From Fulvimarina manganoxydans (GTDB lineage: Bacteria; Pseudomonadota; Alphaproteobacteria; Rhizobiales; Rhizobiaceae): 64,000 nt of DNA. The notes beneath the pieces are model-generated. The model searched no databases. It was not told where the DNA came from and saw only the letters and a list, made by a program, of their open reading frames with translations. Each line of letters starts with the position of its first letter. Within the stretch, counting starts at the first letter, position 1. Where the stretch lies: contig NZ_FWXR01000010.1 of the NCBI RefSeq assembly GCF_900176465.1, positions 62,001-126,000 on the forward strand, given 5' to 3'. The translations under genes were made by a program, and so were the position numbers. Positions 1-8,062 of this stretch are shown one piece after another.

Positions 1-137
1 CGATCGCCGAGCATCTGGCGATCATCGACGCCCTGGAGGCGCGGGACGAGGAGGCCGCGACGATCGCCGCGCGGCGCCATCTGAAGACCTCCAAGACGAC
101 GCTCCTCTCCTCCCTACGCTATCACGATCTCGCCTGA
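1..137 (+). CDS. GntR-family regulator, FCD-type C-terminus (partial)
   Basis: This is the last 44 codons of a gene that begins upstream of the window; the stop TGA is at 135-137. The visible tail contains an EHLAIIDALEARD stretch followed by AARRHL, the helical pattern of the end of an FCD ligand-binding domain in GntR-family transcription factors (an H-x(n)-I-x-A-L-x-x-R-D, then A-x-x-A-x-x-H arrangement). The HTH domain lies outside the window. It faces the UxaB-like gene that follows on the opposite strand, and FCD regulators commonly control sugar-acid catabolism, so a regulatory link is plausible but inferred. The family call rests on one C-terminal motif only. Confidence 0.6.
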   Translation, partial: IAEHLAIIDALEARDEEAATIAARRHLKTSKTTLLSSLRYHDLA

Positions 138-205
138 GACGTCTCGGATCAAGACGTCGGGCCGCCCCCGCCGGCGCTAATCCGCGCGATCGAGCGGATG
201 GGGTG

Positions 206-1312
206 TCAGGCCTTCGGCCCTTCCAGGGCGGCGGCGAGACGAGGCTTCGCCCCGCGATCCCCATGCAAACGCGCCCAATCGAGAAAGGCGCTGAGCCGCG
301 AACCGAGCTTCGTCCCATGGTTCTGGGCGATGTCCTCTAGCCGATGATCGAGGAAGGGATTGGCAAAGCGCTCCATGGTGACGTGGATATAGGCCTCGGC
401 CCCCTCGCCTTCCCCGGCGGCCACGAAGCCCGGTAGGACCTCCTCTGAATAAAGGGCGGCCAATTCGCCCGCCGCTTCGCGATCGGTCATCAGATCGCGC
501 ACGAAGGTCGCCCCTTGCCGCCCCCGCGCCAGCCAGCGCGAGACCATCCATGTATGGCCAAGGTTCAGGATGAAGAGCTTGCGCCGCTCGATCGGCCCGA
601 GATCGGCGACGACTTGGATCGCCGGATGGCAGCAAGGCAGGAGAAGCCCCGGACGGTCCTCGATTGCCCAAAGCGCATAGGGTTCGGCAACGGCACCGGC
701 GGGCTCGATCGCCTCAGAGACGATCCGATCGACCAGGGAATTGACCCAGACAACCTCCTCGCGCAGCCAGGCTCGATAGGCATCGTCCATCTCGCTGGCC
801 GCATCGAGGACGAGATTGCGCAAGGTCTGCCCATTGTTGCGCACGAGCTCGGTCGGCATCACCTGGATGGGCTCGCCGCCTGCCGCAAAGCGTTCGCGCA
901 AGAGGTAAGCGAGCTTGGCCGGATAGGACATGGCATCGTCAAAATCGGCCGCGCGATCGGCGGGTTGGGGCGCCAGGCCCGCCTCGGAGGTGTTGGAGAC
1001 GACGATCCGGACGTCCGTCGCCAGAAGGCGGGAGACCTCGACGCGGTCCGTGCTCAAGGAAAAGGCCCGCGCGATGCTCTTCACCCGCACCGTCTCGTCG
1101 ATCTTATCCCCATCACGCAGGCCGCGAAGCCGGACGTCGTAGCCCTTTGCCAGGGCCCCCACGCGCTGGGCCCGCGCCGGATCGCCGCTCGACTGAACGA
1201 CGGCGATCGGCCCTATCGCCTCCCCCGCCACCATCGCCTCGGAAACGAAAAGGTCGGCATGGGCCTGAAGGAACCGGCTGGTCCCAAATTGCAGGATCGG
1301 AATTGTAGACAC
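206..1312 (-). CDS. UxaB-like tagaturonate reductase / mannitol dehydrogenase-family oxidoreductase
   Basis: A 368-residue member of the polyol-specific long-chain dehydrogenase family, which reduces keto-sugar acids (tagaturonate, fructuronate) or oxidises polyols with NAD. The N-terminus reads IPILQFGTSRFLQAH, the dinucleotide-binding start typical of tagaturonate reductases. PTELVRNNG and EPYALWAIE are family signatures of the active-site half, and LFILNLGHTW follows. The GTG at 1312 is chosen because an AGGAGG lies about 9 nt upstream; an in-frame GTG at 1318 would sit too close to that site. It converges on the FCD regulator at the window's left edge, which suggests a small hexuronate module. 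The exact substrate (tagaturonate, mannonate or mannitol) cannot be read from the sequence. Confidence 0.75.
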   Translation of the reverse strand: MSTIPILQFGTSRFLQAHADLFVSEAMVAGEAIGPIAVVQSSGDPARAQRVGALAKGYDVRLRGLRDGDKIDETVRVKSIARAFSLSTDRVEVSRLLATDVRIVVSNTSEAGLAPQPADRAADFDDAMSYPAKLAYLLRERFAAGGEPIQVMPTELVRNNGQTLRNLVLDAASEMDDAYRAWLREEVVWVNSLVDRIVSEAIEPAGAVAEPYALWAIEDRPGLLLPCCHPAIQVVADLGPIERRKLFILNLGHTWMVSRWLARGRQGATFVRDLMTDREAAGELAALYSEEVLPGFVAAGEGEGAEAYIHVTMERFANPFLDHRLEDIAQNHGTKLGSRLSAFLDWARLHGDRGAKPRLAAALEGPKA

Positions 1313-1328
1313 GAGCACGCCCCTCCTT

Positions 1329-1357
1329 GCGTTGTCTCTTATTATTAAAAACAACGC
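1329..1357. promoter_or_regulatory. Candidate operator: inverted repeat upstream of the UxaB-like gene
   Basis: Two perfect 7-bp arms, GCGTTGT at 1329-1335 and ACAACGC at 1351-1357, flank a 15-nt AT-rich spacer in a GC-rich setting, directly upstream of the ribosome-binding site of the reverse-strand oxidoreductase gene. The position and symmetry fit an operator, perhaps for the neighbouring FCD regulator, or an mRNA hairpin. Only the symmetry is seen; the binding protein is inferred. Confidence 0.35.
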
Positions 1358-1524
1358 GGAGAGGCAACCAACCCCTGCGGATCAGGGCCGTGTGGGCGAC
1401 GTGGCCGCCCGGCCACGGTCGCCTGAGCGGTTCAGGTGCCTGGTCGCAGGATCAAAGGCTCCGACTGGATGAACGTTTGGCGCCGAACCTTTCAAGGTCA
1501 GCGCAAATGACCAGACCGGTCGCG

Positions 1525-2814
1525 TCACGCGGCGGTGACGCGCCAAATGATGTCGCCTACGTCGTCGGCCATCAGCAGCGATTTGCCGTCCGGGCCGAGC
1601 GTCACGCCGACGGGACGCCCATAAGCGAGCTTTTCGTCCTTAGAGAGGAAGCCCGAGAGAATGTCGCGCGGGGGACCGCTCGGCGCGCCGTTTTCGAACG
1701 GCACGAAGATGAGCTTGTAGCCGCTGAGCGTCGACCGGTTCCAGGATCCGTGCTGGCCGATGACCATGCCGGCGCCAAAGCCCGGCAAGGTGCCCTCCGG
1801 CATCCAGCAAAGGCCGAGGGACGCCGTGTGCCCGCCAAGGGCGTAGTCCGGCTGAATGGCCTTTGCGACGAGAGCCGCATCCTGGGGAACGCGGTCGTCC
1901 ACGGTCCGGCCCCAATAGCAATAGGGCCAGCCATAGAAACCGCCCTCTTGAACCGAGGTCAGATAGTCGGGCGGGGTCTCGTCACCCAGCCCGTCGCGTT
2001 CGTTGACGACGGTCCAGAGCTTGCCTGTCACCGGCTCGAAGGCCATGCCGACTGGATTGCGCAGGCCGGACGCGAAGATCCGCGCCTTGCCGCTCGCGAC
2101 ATCCAGCTCCCAGATCGCCGCGCGGCCCTCTTCGACCGACATGCCCTTGTCGCCGATATTGGAGAGCGAGCCGACGCCGGCGTAGATCCTGGTGCGATCG
2201 GGCGAGACGATCAGGCTGCGGGTCCAGTGGCCATGCGGCTTGAAGGAAACGAGCGCGTCTCCCGCGCCTTCGAGGCGGGTTTCGCCCGGACGATAATCGA
2301 ACACGCGAATGCCGTCCGTATTGCCGAGATAGAACCGCTCACCGATCAGCGCCATGCCGAAGGGCTGGTTCTGGTTTTCGGTGAAGACATGGCGGATCTC
2401 GGCGACGCCGTCGCCATCGGCGTCACGCCAGAGGGTGACACGGTTGGCGCTTTTGCCGACCGCCTTGACGCGGGCCATCGTCGCCTGGGCCGCATGATCC
2501 ATCAAGGTTTCGGGCTTGGCGGGTTGCTCCTTCGATTCCGCGACCAGGACGTCGCCATTCGGCAAAACCTCGATCCAGCGCGGATGGTCGAGATTGGAGG
2601 CGAAGGCATTGACCCTCAAGCCCGGCGCACAGCTGGGCAGACGCCCGTTCTTCCAGCCCTCGGCGGCGGGCAGTTTCAGGGTCATGAGCCCCTGCTTGCG
2701 CGCCTGCGGTATCTCGGGCTTTTGCCCGACCGCTTGATGCGAGGGGGACGAAAAGCGCCTGACGAGCGCGACGGCTCCACCCACAATCCCGGTCGCCTTC
2801 GCGACAATTCCCAT
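1525..2814 (-). CDS. Sorbosone-dehydrogenase-like (GSDH family) PQQ-type beta-propeller protein
   Basis: A 429-residue protein of the glucose/sorbosone dehydrogenase family, six-bladed propellers that often use PQQ to oxidise sugars or aldehydes in the periplasm. Visible blade signatures include LPNGDVLVAESK, RDADGDGVAEIR, LPGFGAGMVIGQHGSWNRS and a terminal GPDGKSLLMADDVGDIIWRV. The first 45 residues contain a short hydrophobic stretch (GIVGGAVALV) that may be a signal or anchor. It is monocistronic, with the caa3 oxidase operon divergent from it. The real substrate is unknown; many such proteins are annotated only by similarity to L-sorbosone dehydrogenase. Confidence 0.75.
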   Translation of the reverse strand: MGIVAKATGIVGGAVALVRRFSSPSHQAVGQKPEIPQARKQGLMTLKLPAAEGWKNGRLPSCAPGLRVNAFASNLDHPRWIEVLPNGDVLVAESKEQPAKPETLMDHAAQATMARVKAVGKSANRVTLWRDADGDGVAEIRHVFTENQNQPFGMALIGERFYLGNTDGIRVFDYRPGETRLEGAGDALVSFKPHGHWTRSLIVSPDRTRIYAGVGSLSNIGDKGMSVEEGRAAIWELDVASGKARIFASGLRNPVGMAFEPVTGKLWTVVNERDGLGDETPPDYLTSVQEGGFYGWPYCYWGRTVDDRVPQDAALVAKAIQPDYALGGHTASLGLCWMPEGTLPGFGAGMVIGQHGSWNRSTLSGYKLIFVPFENGAPSGPPRDILSGFLSKDEKLAYGRPVGVTLGPDGKSLLMADDVGDIIWRVTAA

Positions 2815-3172
2815 GATCGAACACCTGTTCTGGAGAGCGAATAGGGAGTATCGAGACCTCTAGGCCACGGCATCCCCTCTTGGCGGTTTTCGCCAGGGCT
2901 GAAGGCCACGTCAAGGCGTCCCGCGTTCGAGCGTCGTGTCGCATAACCGGATGCCGGCGCCCGCCCCATGGCGGCGCTCGTCCTTCCAGGCGACGTGAGG
3001 AGGGATGGCTGCGGCCTTCTTCTGGGCGCCGATATTTTCATGGGCGGGAACGAGCAGGCCATCTTCTCAAGCTCGCTTCTGCCGCTAATTCTTCGCGAAG
3101 GACCTTTTCGATAGCCTGACAAACTTTCGGACCTTGCCGCTTGGCAGGATACCACGCTTGCATGGAGAGACG
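2815..3172. other. Intergenic region between two divergent genes
   Basis: These 358 bases separate the reverse sorbosone-dehydrogenase-like gene from the forward oxidase operon and must contain both promoters. I see no convincing gene, repeat or recognised operator; short open frames here lack start signals and protein-like composition. GGAGA lies just before the oxidase start. Confidence 0.5.
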
Positions 3173-4333
3173 ATGCCGGACGCCCGGTCGCTCAAACCCT
3201 GTCGCGCCGAGCGCCGGGCGAAACCGTGGAATTCGGTTTTTCAATCGCCACGCCCGCCACACAAGGCGTCGATAGCGGTAGGCGCCAGCGCTCTCTCAGC
3301 CAAGACGCTGACGCACGGCGCGCGTTGCCCCTCTTTTGCCGCCAAACGCCTTGGCCTGACAACCCTTCTCCTACCGCTCGCACTGTCCGGCTGCGTCGGT
3401 CCGCAATCGACCTTCGGCGGAGCCGGCAGCGAGGCGGCGGCCGTCGAGGCCTTGTTCTGGTTCATGCTCTGGGGCGCGGTCTTCGTCTGGGTCGTCACCA
3501 TCGGCATCGCGATCTATGCGACCCGCGTCAGTCCAGGCCGTCATTCGGAAAGGACCGGCATCCGCTTCATCCTGATCGGCGGCGTGATCTTTCCCACCGT
3601 GACCTTGGCCGGTCTTCTCGTCTACGGCCTCAAGATGATGCCGGAGATGCGCAGCGAGGCGAATGGGCCGACCATCGCGGTTTCGGGTGAGCGCTTCTGG
3701 TTTCGCGTCGCTTACGGGGTCGAAGGCGAGCCGGGGGTCGTCAAGAGCCTGCCGCCCGGCGGCGTCGAGAGCGCCAACGAGATCTATCTCCCCGTCGGCC
3801 AGCGCTCGGAGCTCCTTCTCGGCAGCCCGGACGTCATCCATTCCTTCTGGGTGCCCGCGCTCGCCGGCAAGATGGACATGATCCCCGGCCGGGTGAACCG
3901 GTTGGTGATCGAGCCTGTGCGCGAAGGGGTCTATAACGGGGTCTGCGCCGAATTCTGCGGCGATGCCCATGCCCAGATGGGCTTTCGCGTCATCGCCGTC
4001 TCGCCAGAGGCCTATGCGGCCCATGTGGAGGCCCAGAGCCAGCCGGCCGCACTCACCTCAGGGCCTGGACTCGATGCTTTTATGAAAAATGGCTGCGACG
4101 CCTGCCACACGGTGCGCGGAACGGAGGCCGACGGTGCGATCGGCCCGGACCTTACCCATCTCGCCTCGCGCCGCACGCTGGGCGCCGGGCTTCTCGCCAT
4201 GAGCGAGGAGAATATCGCGACCTTCGTGCGCGCCACCGATCACGTGAAGCCCGGTGTCGAAATGCCCTCCTTCGGCGTCCTGCCCGACGCGGAGATCACT
4301 GCGATTGCCGCCTGGCTCGGAGCCCTGAAATGA
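3173..4333 (+). CDS. ctaC: Cytochrome c oxidase subunit II with fused cytochrome c domain (caa3 type)
   Basis: Subunit II of a haem-copper oxidase: it takes electrons through the CuA centre and, in caa3 enzymes, through its own haem c. Order: lipoprotein-type signal with lipobox LSGC (Cys about residue 74), two membrane helices, the CuA cupredoxin domain with HSFWVP and C-A-E-F-C-G-x-x-H-x-x-M, then a cytochrome c domain with CDACH and a distal Met in VEMPSFG. ATG 3173 has GGAG 5 nt upstream. No other standard start lies closer to the lipobox, so the pre-lipobox region is unusually long. The stop overlaps the next gene (ATGA at 4330), showing coupling with subunit I. Confidence 0.93.
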   Translation: MPDARSLKPCRAERRAKPWNSVFQSPRPPHKASIAVGASALSAKTLTHGARCPSFAAKRLGLTTLLLPLALSGCVGPQSTFGGAGSEAAAVEALFWFMLWGAVFVWVVTIGIAIYATRVSPGRHSERTGIRFILIGGVIFPTVTLAGLLVYGLKMMPEMRSEANGPTIAVSGERFWFRVAYGVEGEPGVVKSLPPGGVESANEIYLPVGQRSELLLGSPDVIHSFWVPALAGKMDMIPGRVNRLVIEPVREGVYNGVCAEFCGDAHAQMGFRVIAVSPEAYAAHVEAQSQPAALTSGPGLDAFMKNGCDACHTVRGTEADGAIGPDLTHLASRRTLGAGLLAMSEENIATFVRATDHVKPGVEMPSFGVLPDAEITAIAAWLGALK

Positions 4334-6975
4334 GCGACATGACGTCTTCCGGCTCGTCCAGCGCCTCGGGTCTTCGGGCCTTTCTCGCGCTGCGCAGGCG
4401 CGATCCGGCGACCCCGCCCTTTTCCGATCCGCCACCACGGGCGACGCAGACCGCAAGCCATGTGGACCAGGAGGACCCCGAGGTCCGCAAGGCCCAGGAA
4501 AAGCGGCTGATCTGGACCTGGGACGCGCCCAAGGGCTGGCGCTACTGGTCGGCGGTGAACAACACCGAGGTTGGCCTGTGGTACACGGCCACCTCCTTCC
4601 TCTTCATGCTCTTTGCCGGCGTTCTCGGCCTGATGATCCGCGCCCAGCTCGCTGTGCCGGAAAACGACTTCCTCACCGCCAATTTCTACAATCAGGTCTA
4701 TACGCTGCACGGCACGGTGATGATGTTCCTCTTCGCCGTCCCGATCTTCGAGGCGGTGGCGATCATCATCCTGCCCCAGATGCTGGGCGCCCGAGACCTG
4801 CCGTTCCCACGCCTCTCGGCCTTCGGCTATTGGTGCTTCCTGATCGGCGGCGTCTTCGTCTGCGGGTCGATCTTCTTCGATTCGGCGCCCAATAGCGGCT
4901 GGTTCATGTATCCGCCGCTCACCACCCAGGAGCGCTTCACGCCGGGCTATGGCGCCGATATCTGGCTGCTCGGCCTCTCCTTCATCGAGGTCGCCTCGAT
5001 CGCGGCGGCGGTCGAACTCATCGTCGGCACGCTGAAATGCCGCCCGCCCGGCATGCGGCTCAATCTGATGCCGCTTTATGCCTGGTACGTCCTCGTCGTC
5101 GCCGGGATGATCCTCTTCGCCTTCCCGCCGCTGATAGCCGGCGACATCCTGTTCGAGCTCGAACGCCTGTTCAATTGGCCCTTCTTCGATCCCGAGCGCG
5201 GCGGCGATCCGATGCTCTGGCAGCATCTGTTCTGGATCTTCGGTCACCCGGAAGTTTATATCGTCTTCCTGCCGGCGATCGCGCTGCTGGCGATGATCGT
5301 GCCGACCTTCGCGCGCCGGCCGATCCTCGGCTATTCCTGGATCGTGCTGGCCGCCGTCGGCACCGGCTTTCTGTCATTCGGCCTGTGGGTCCACCACATG
5401 TTCACGACGGGCCTGCCGGCGATCTCGCTCGGCTTCTTCTCGGCCGCCTCCGAAGCGGTGGCGATCCCGACCGGGGTTCAGATCTTCGTCTTCATCGCGA
5501 CGATGCTGACGGGCCGCGTCGTCTACAAGGTGCCGATGCTCTTCGTCTCGGGCGCCCTTGCCGTCTTCGTCATCGGCGGCCTGACCGGCGTCATGGTGGC
5601 GCTCGCGCCGTTCGACTGGCAGGCCCACGATACCTATTTCGTCGTCGCCCATCTCCATTACGTGCTGATCGGCGGCATGCTCTTCCCGGTCGTGGCCGGC
5701 ATTTATTACTTCTGGCCGATGCTCGCCGGAAAGACCCTGTCGGACCGGCTCGGCAAGATCGCCTTCTGGCTGATGTTCGTCGGCTTCAATCTCGGCTTCT
5801 TCCCCATGCATTTCTCGGGGCTTTGGGGCATGCCACGCCGCATCTGGACCTATCCGGAAGGCATCGGTCTGGAACTGCCGAATCTTCTCTCCTCCATCGG
5901 CGCCTTCATCTTCGCCGCCGGCGTCCTCATCGTCGTCTTCGACGTCTTACGCCCGCGATCAAAGCAGCCCTATGCGCCGCGCAATGTCTGGAACGCCGGC
6001 ACGCTGGAATGGCTCGCCGAGGAAGAGGACAAGGGCTGGGGCGTTCGCTCCATTCCCATCGTCACCTCGCGCTATCCCCTCTGGGACCAGAAGAACTTCG
6101 TCGAGGACGTCGATACGGGGCGCTTCTACCTGCCTGACGCGGAAGAATTGAAGCGCGAGACGATCGTCACCGGCGTTCTTGACGCCGATCCCGTCCAGGT
6201 CCTGCGGGTGCCCGGCCCGACCTTCATGACCATGTGGGCGGCCGGCTTCCTCGGCGCGGTCTTCATCTTCGCTACCTTCCACTGGTGGTATATGACGATT
6301 GGCGCCATGGTGCTGGCCACCGCCGCCATTATCGTCTGGGTCTGGCGCGGCACCGCGATCATCCCCGAAAAGGAAGAGAAGGATGTCGGCCGGGGTCTTA
6401 CCCTGCCGCTCTATGTCTCCGGCCCCAAGGCGGTCGGCTGGTGGGCGATGTTCATCACCATGGTCGGTGACGGGACCGCCTTCCTTGCCCTCATCTTCGG
6501 CTATGTCTTCTATCTGACGATCCATGCCGAATACCCGCCGGCTGGCGCAAACGGGCCGGGCCTCGTCTGGCCCTTCGTCTCGCTCGTCCTCTTCGCTGTC
6601 GCCTGGGCCGGCGCGTTCTTCGCCAGGCGCTTTAACCAAGCGGGCCGGGTGAGCGCTGCTCGGGGCCTCATGGTGGCTGGCGCGCTCGTCTCGCTTCTCG
6701 CCAGCGCGGCGCTTCTCTGGGCGCCCTACACCACCGGTCTCGATCCGGTGCGCCACGTCTATGACGCCACCGTCTGGGTCCTCGTCATCTGGACCGCCTG
6801 CCATGCGGCCGTCGGAAGCCTGATGCTGCTCTATTGCCTCGCGCGATCGATCTTTAACCATCTCACGCCAAAATACGACGCGGATATACAGAATGTCGCG
6901 CTCTATTGGCATTTCATGCTGGCAACAGCGGCGACCACCGTCCTGGTGACCGCCCTCTTCCCTCTGGCCGGTTGA
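4330..6975 (+). CDS. Cytochrome c oxidase fused subunits I and III (caa3 type)
   Basis: An 881-residue fusion of the catalytic CtaD core (about residues 60-560) to a CtaE-like domain (about 645-880), a known arrangement in caa3-type oxidases. It reduces O2 to water and pumps protons in the inner membrane. Visible ligands: haem a His127 and His443, haem a3 His441, CuB His306, His355 and His356, with Tyr310 in the GHPEVY motif. Glu308 and Asp156 mark an A1-type D channel. The K-channel motif usually written PTG-I/V-K reads PTGVQ here (Gln384), so the conserved Lys is replaced. The long Pro-rich N-terminus (first 55 residues) is probably cytoplasmic. It overlaps ctaC by 4 nt. Confidence 0.93.
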   Translation: MSDMTSSGSSSASGLRAFLALRRRDPATPPFSDPPPRATQTASHVDQEDPEVRKAQEKRLIWTWDAPKGWRYWSAVNNTEVGLWYTATSFLFMLFAGVLGLMIRAQLAVPENDFLTANFYNQVYTLHGTVMMFLFAVPIFEAVAIIILPQMLGARDLPFPRLSAFGYWCFLIGGVFVCGSIFFDSAPNSGWFMYPPLTTQERFTPGYGADIWLLGLSFIEVASIAAAVELIVGTLKCRPPGMRLNLMPLYAWYVLVVAGMILFAFPPLIAGDILFELERLFNWPFFDPERGGDPMLWQHLFWIFGHPEVYIVFLPAIALLAMIVPTFARRPILGYSWIVLAAVGTGFLSFGLWVHHMFTTGLPAISLGFFSAASEAVAIPTGVQIFVFIATMLTGRVVYKVPMLFVSGALAVFVIGGLTGVMVALAPFDWQAHDTYFVVAHLHYVLIGGMLFPVVAGIYYFWPMLAGKTLSDRLGKIAFWLMFVGFNLGFFPMHFSGLWGMPRRIWTYPEGIGLELPNLLSSIGAFIFAAGVLIVVFDVLRPRSKQPYAPRNVWNAGTLEWLAEEEDKGWGVRSIPIVTSRYPLWDQKNFVEDVDTGRFYLPDAEELKRETIVTGVLDADPVQVLRVPGPTFMTMWAAGFLGAVFIFATFHWWYMTIGAMVLATAAIIVWVWRGTAIIPEKEEKDVGRGLTLPLYVSGPKAVGWWAMFITMVGDGTAFLALIFGYVFYLTIHAEYPPAGANGPGLVWPFVSLVLFAVAWAGAFFARRFNQAGRVSAARGLMVAGALVSLLASAALLWAPYTTGLDPVRHVYDATVWVLVIWTACHAAVGSLMLLYCLARSIFNHLTPKYDADIQNVALYWHFMLATAATTVLVTALFPLAG

Positions 6976-6992
6976 GAAAGGCCGTTTCGCCC

Positions 6993-7373
6993 ATGTTCGG
7001 TCTCGACCGCCAAACCCGCGACAATATCTGGACGCTGATCGCCGCACCGACGATCTGGGCGCTGCATTTTCTCCTCGCCTATGGCGTTGCAGCGGTCCAA
7101 TGCGCGCCCAATCAGGCGATCTTCGAAACGATCACGGCAACCCGCTGGATGATCGCTGGGATCACCGTGGTCGCACTGGCTCTTATCGGCCTCATCTTCC
7201 TGCGTGCCTATCGCGAATGGAAAGGCCATGGCGGCGGCACGGTGAACGATCAGGATACCGATGTGGCGCGTGAAAGCTTTCTGGAGTTCTCGACCGTTCT
7301 TCTCGCCGGCCTCTCCTTCGTCTCGGTCATCTTCGTCGCTCTGCCGGCGCTTTTCATCGCCGATTGCCGATGA
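6993..7373 (+). CDS. Small membrane protein of the caa3 oxidase operon
   Basis: A 126-residue protein with three likely membrane helices (about residues 15-37, 50-72 and 100-122). It lies 17 nt after the fused subunit I-III gene and its stop overlaps the start of ctaG (ATGA at 7370). Small hydrophobic genes at this place in caa3 operons are often treated as subunit IV/CtaF-like, but I recognise no diagnostic motif. Three or four cysteines (AVQCAPNQ and ADCR among them) could be disulphide-forming. Role in oxidase assembly or stability is inferred from position alone. Confidence 0.7.
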   Translation: MFGLDRQTRDNIWTLIAAPTIWALHFLLAYGVAAVQCAPNQAIFETITATRWMIAGITVVALALIGLIFLRAYREWKGHGGGTVNDQDTDVARESFLEFSTVLLAGLSFVSVIFVALPALFIADCR

Positions 7374-8062
7374 GCGCGCCCCTCATGAACCGAACCCTTC
7401 CCCCGCCTTCCGAGACCCGCCTCTTCGAGGTCTGGCCCTTCTTCTTCGGCGCCGGGGTGCTCGCCATCGTCTGGCAGGGGCCGATGCCCGAGCGGCTCGT
7501 CGCCTCCTTCTTTGCCCATATGACCATGCAGATGGCTGTGATCGGGCTTGCGGCGCCGCTTCTGGCCTTTGGGCTTCTGCGTCTTCTGCCGGAATTGAGA
7601 GAAAGGATACCGGCCGATCTGCCGATCCTTGCGGCGGTCAGCGAGCTTGTCTTCGTCTGGGGCTGGCACCTTCCGCAGCTTCACGACGTGGCGCGGCTCT
7701 CGGCCCTGGCTCTCGTCCTCGAACAAGGGAGCCTTTTTCTCGCCGGGTTGGGGCTGTGGATCGGCGTTCTGTCGCTCGGCGCAAGCGGCTCTCGAAAGCG
7801 GCGATGGATCGCCGCCGGCTGCCTGATCTTCACCGCCGCCCATCTCGGCGTCCTGGGCGTCTATCTCCTCATCCAGCCGGACCCTCTTTATGCCTGTTCG
7901 GAACTCTGCGTGCGGATGGACGCTCCCTCAGGGCTTGAAGAACAACGGCTCGGGGCGCTGGCCATGATCCTCGTCGGCGGCCTCGCCCATCTCACCGGCG
8001 CCCTCGCCATTCTCGGCCGCATGGTCCCCGCCATCATGTCCGGCGAAGGAGGCAAGGCATGA
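7370..8062 (+). CDS. ctaG: CtaG-family cytochrome c oxidase assembly protein (caa3 type)
   Basis: A 230-residue polytopic membrane protein of the caa3_CtaG family, which is distinct from Cox11 and is needed for a functional caa3 oxidase, probably in copper or haem site assembly. Family features are the helix carrying FFAHMTMQMAVIGLAAPLLA, the later VFVWGWHLPQLHD and AAHLGVLGVYL, and histidines in the first and fourth helices that could bind metal. About six membrane spans. The ATG at 7370 overlaps the previous stop (ATGA), and its own stop overlaps the next start in the same way (ATGA at 8059), so translation is coupled throughout the operon. Confidence 0.85.
   Translation: MSAPLMNRTLPPPSETRLFEVWPFFFGAGVLAIVWQGPMPERLVASFFAHMTMQMAVIGLAAPLLAFGLLRLLPELRERIPADLPILAAVSELVFVWGWHLPQLHDVARLSALALVLEQGSLFLAGLGLWIGVLSLGASGSRKRRWIAAGCLIFTAAHLGVLGVYLLIQPDPLYACSELCVRMDAPSGLEEQRLGALAMILVGGLAHLTGALAILGRMVPAIMSGEGGKA

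Noticed and set aside
2880-3119. Small open frame between the sorbosone-dehydrogenase-like gene and ctaC
   Set aside because: Arg/Ser-rich translation, no ribosome-binding site and no similarity to a known family; most probably chance.
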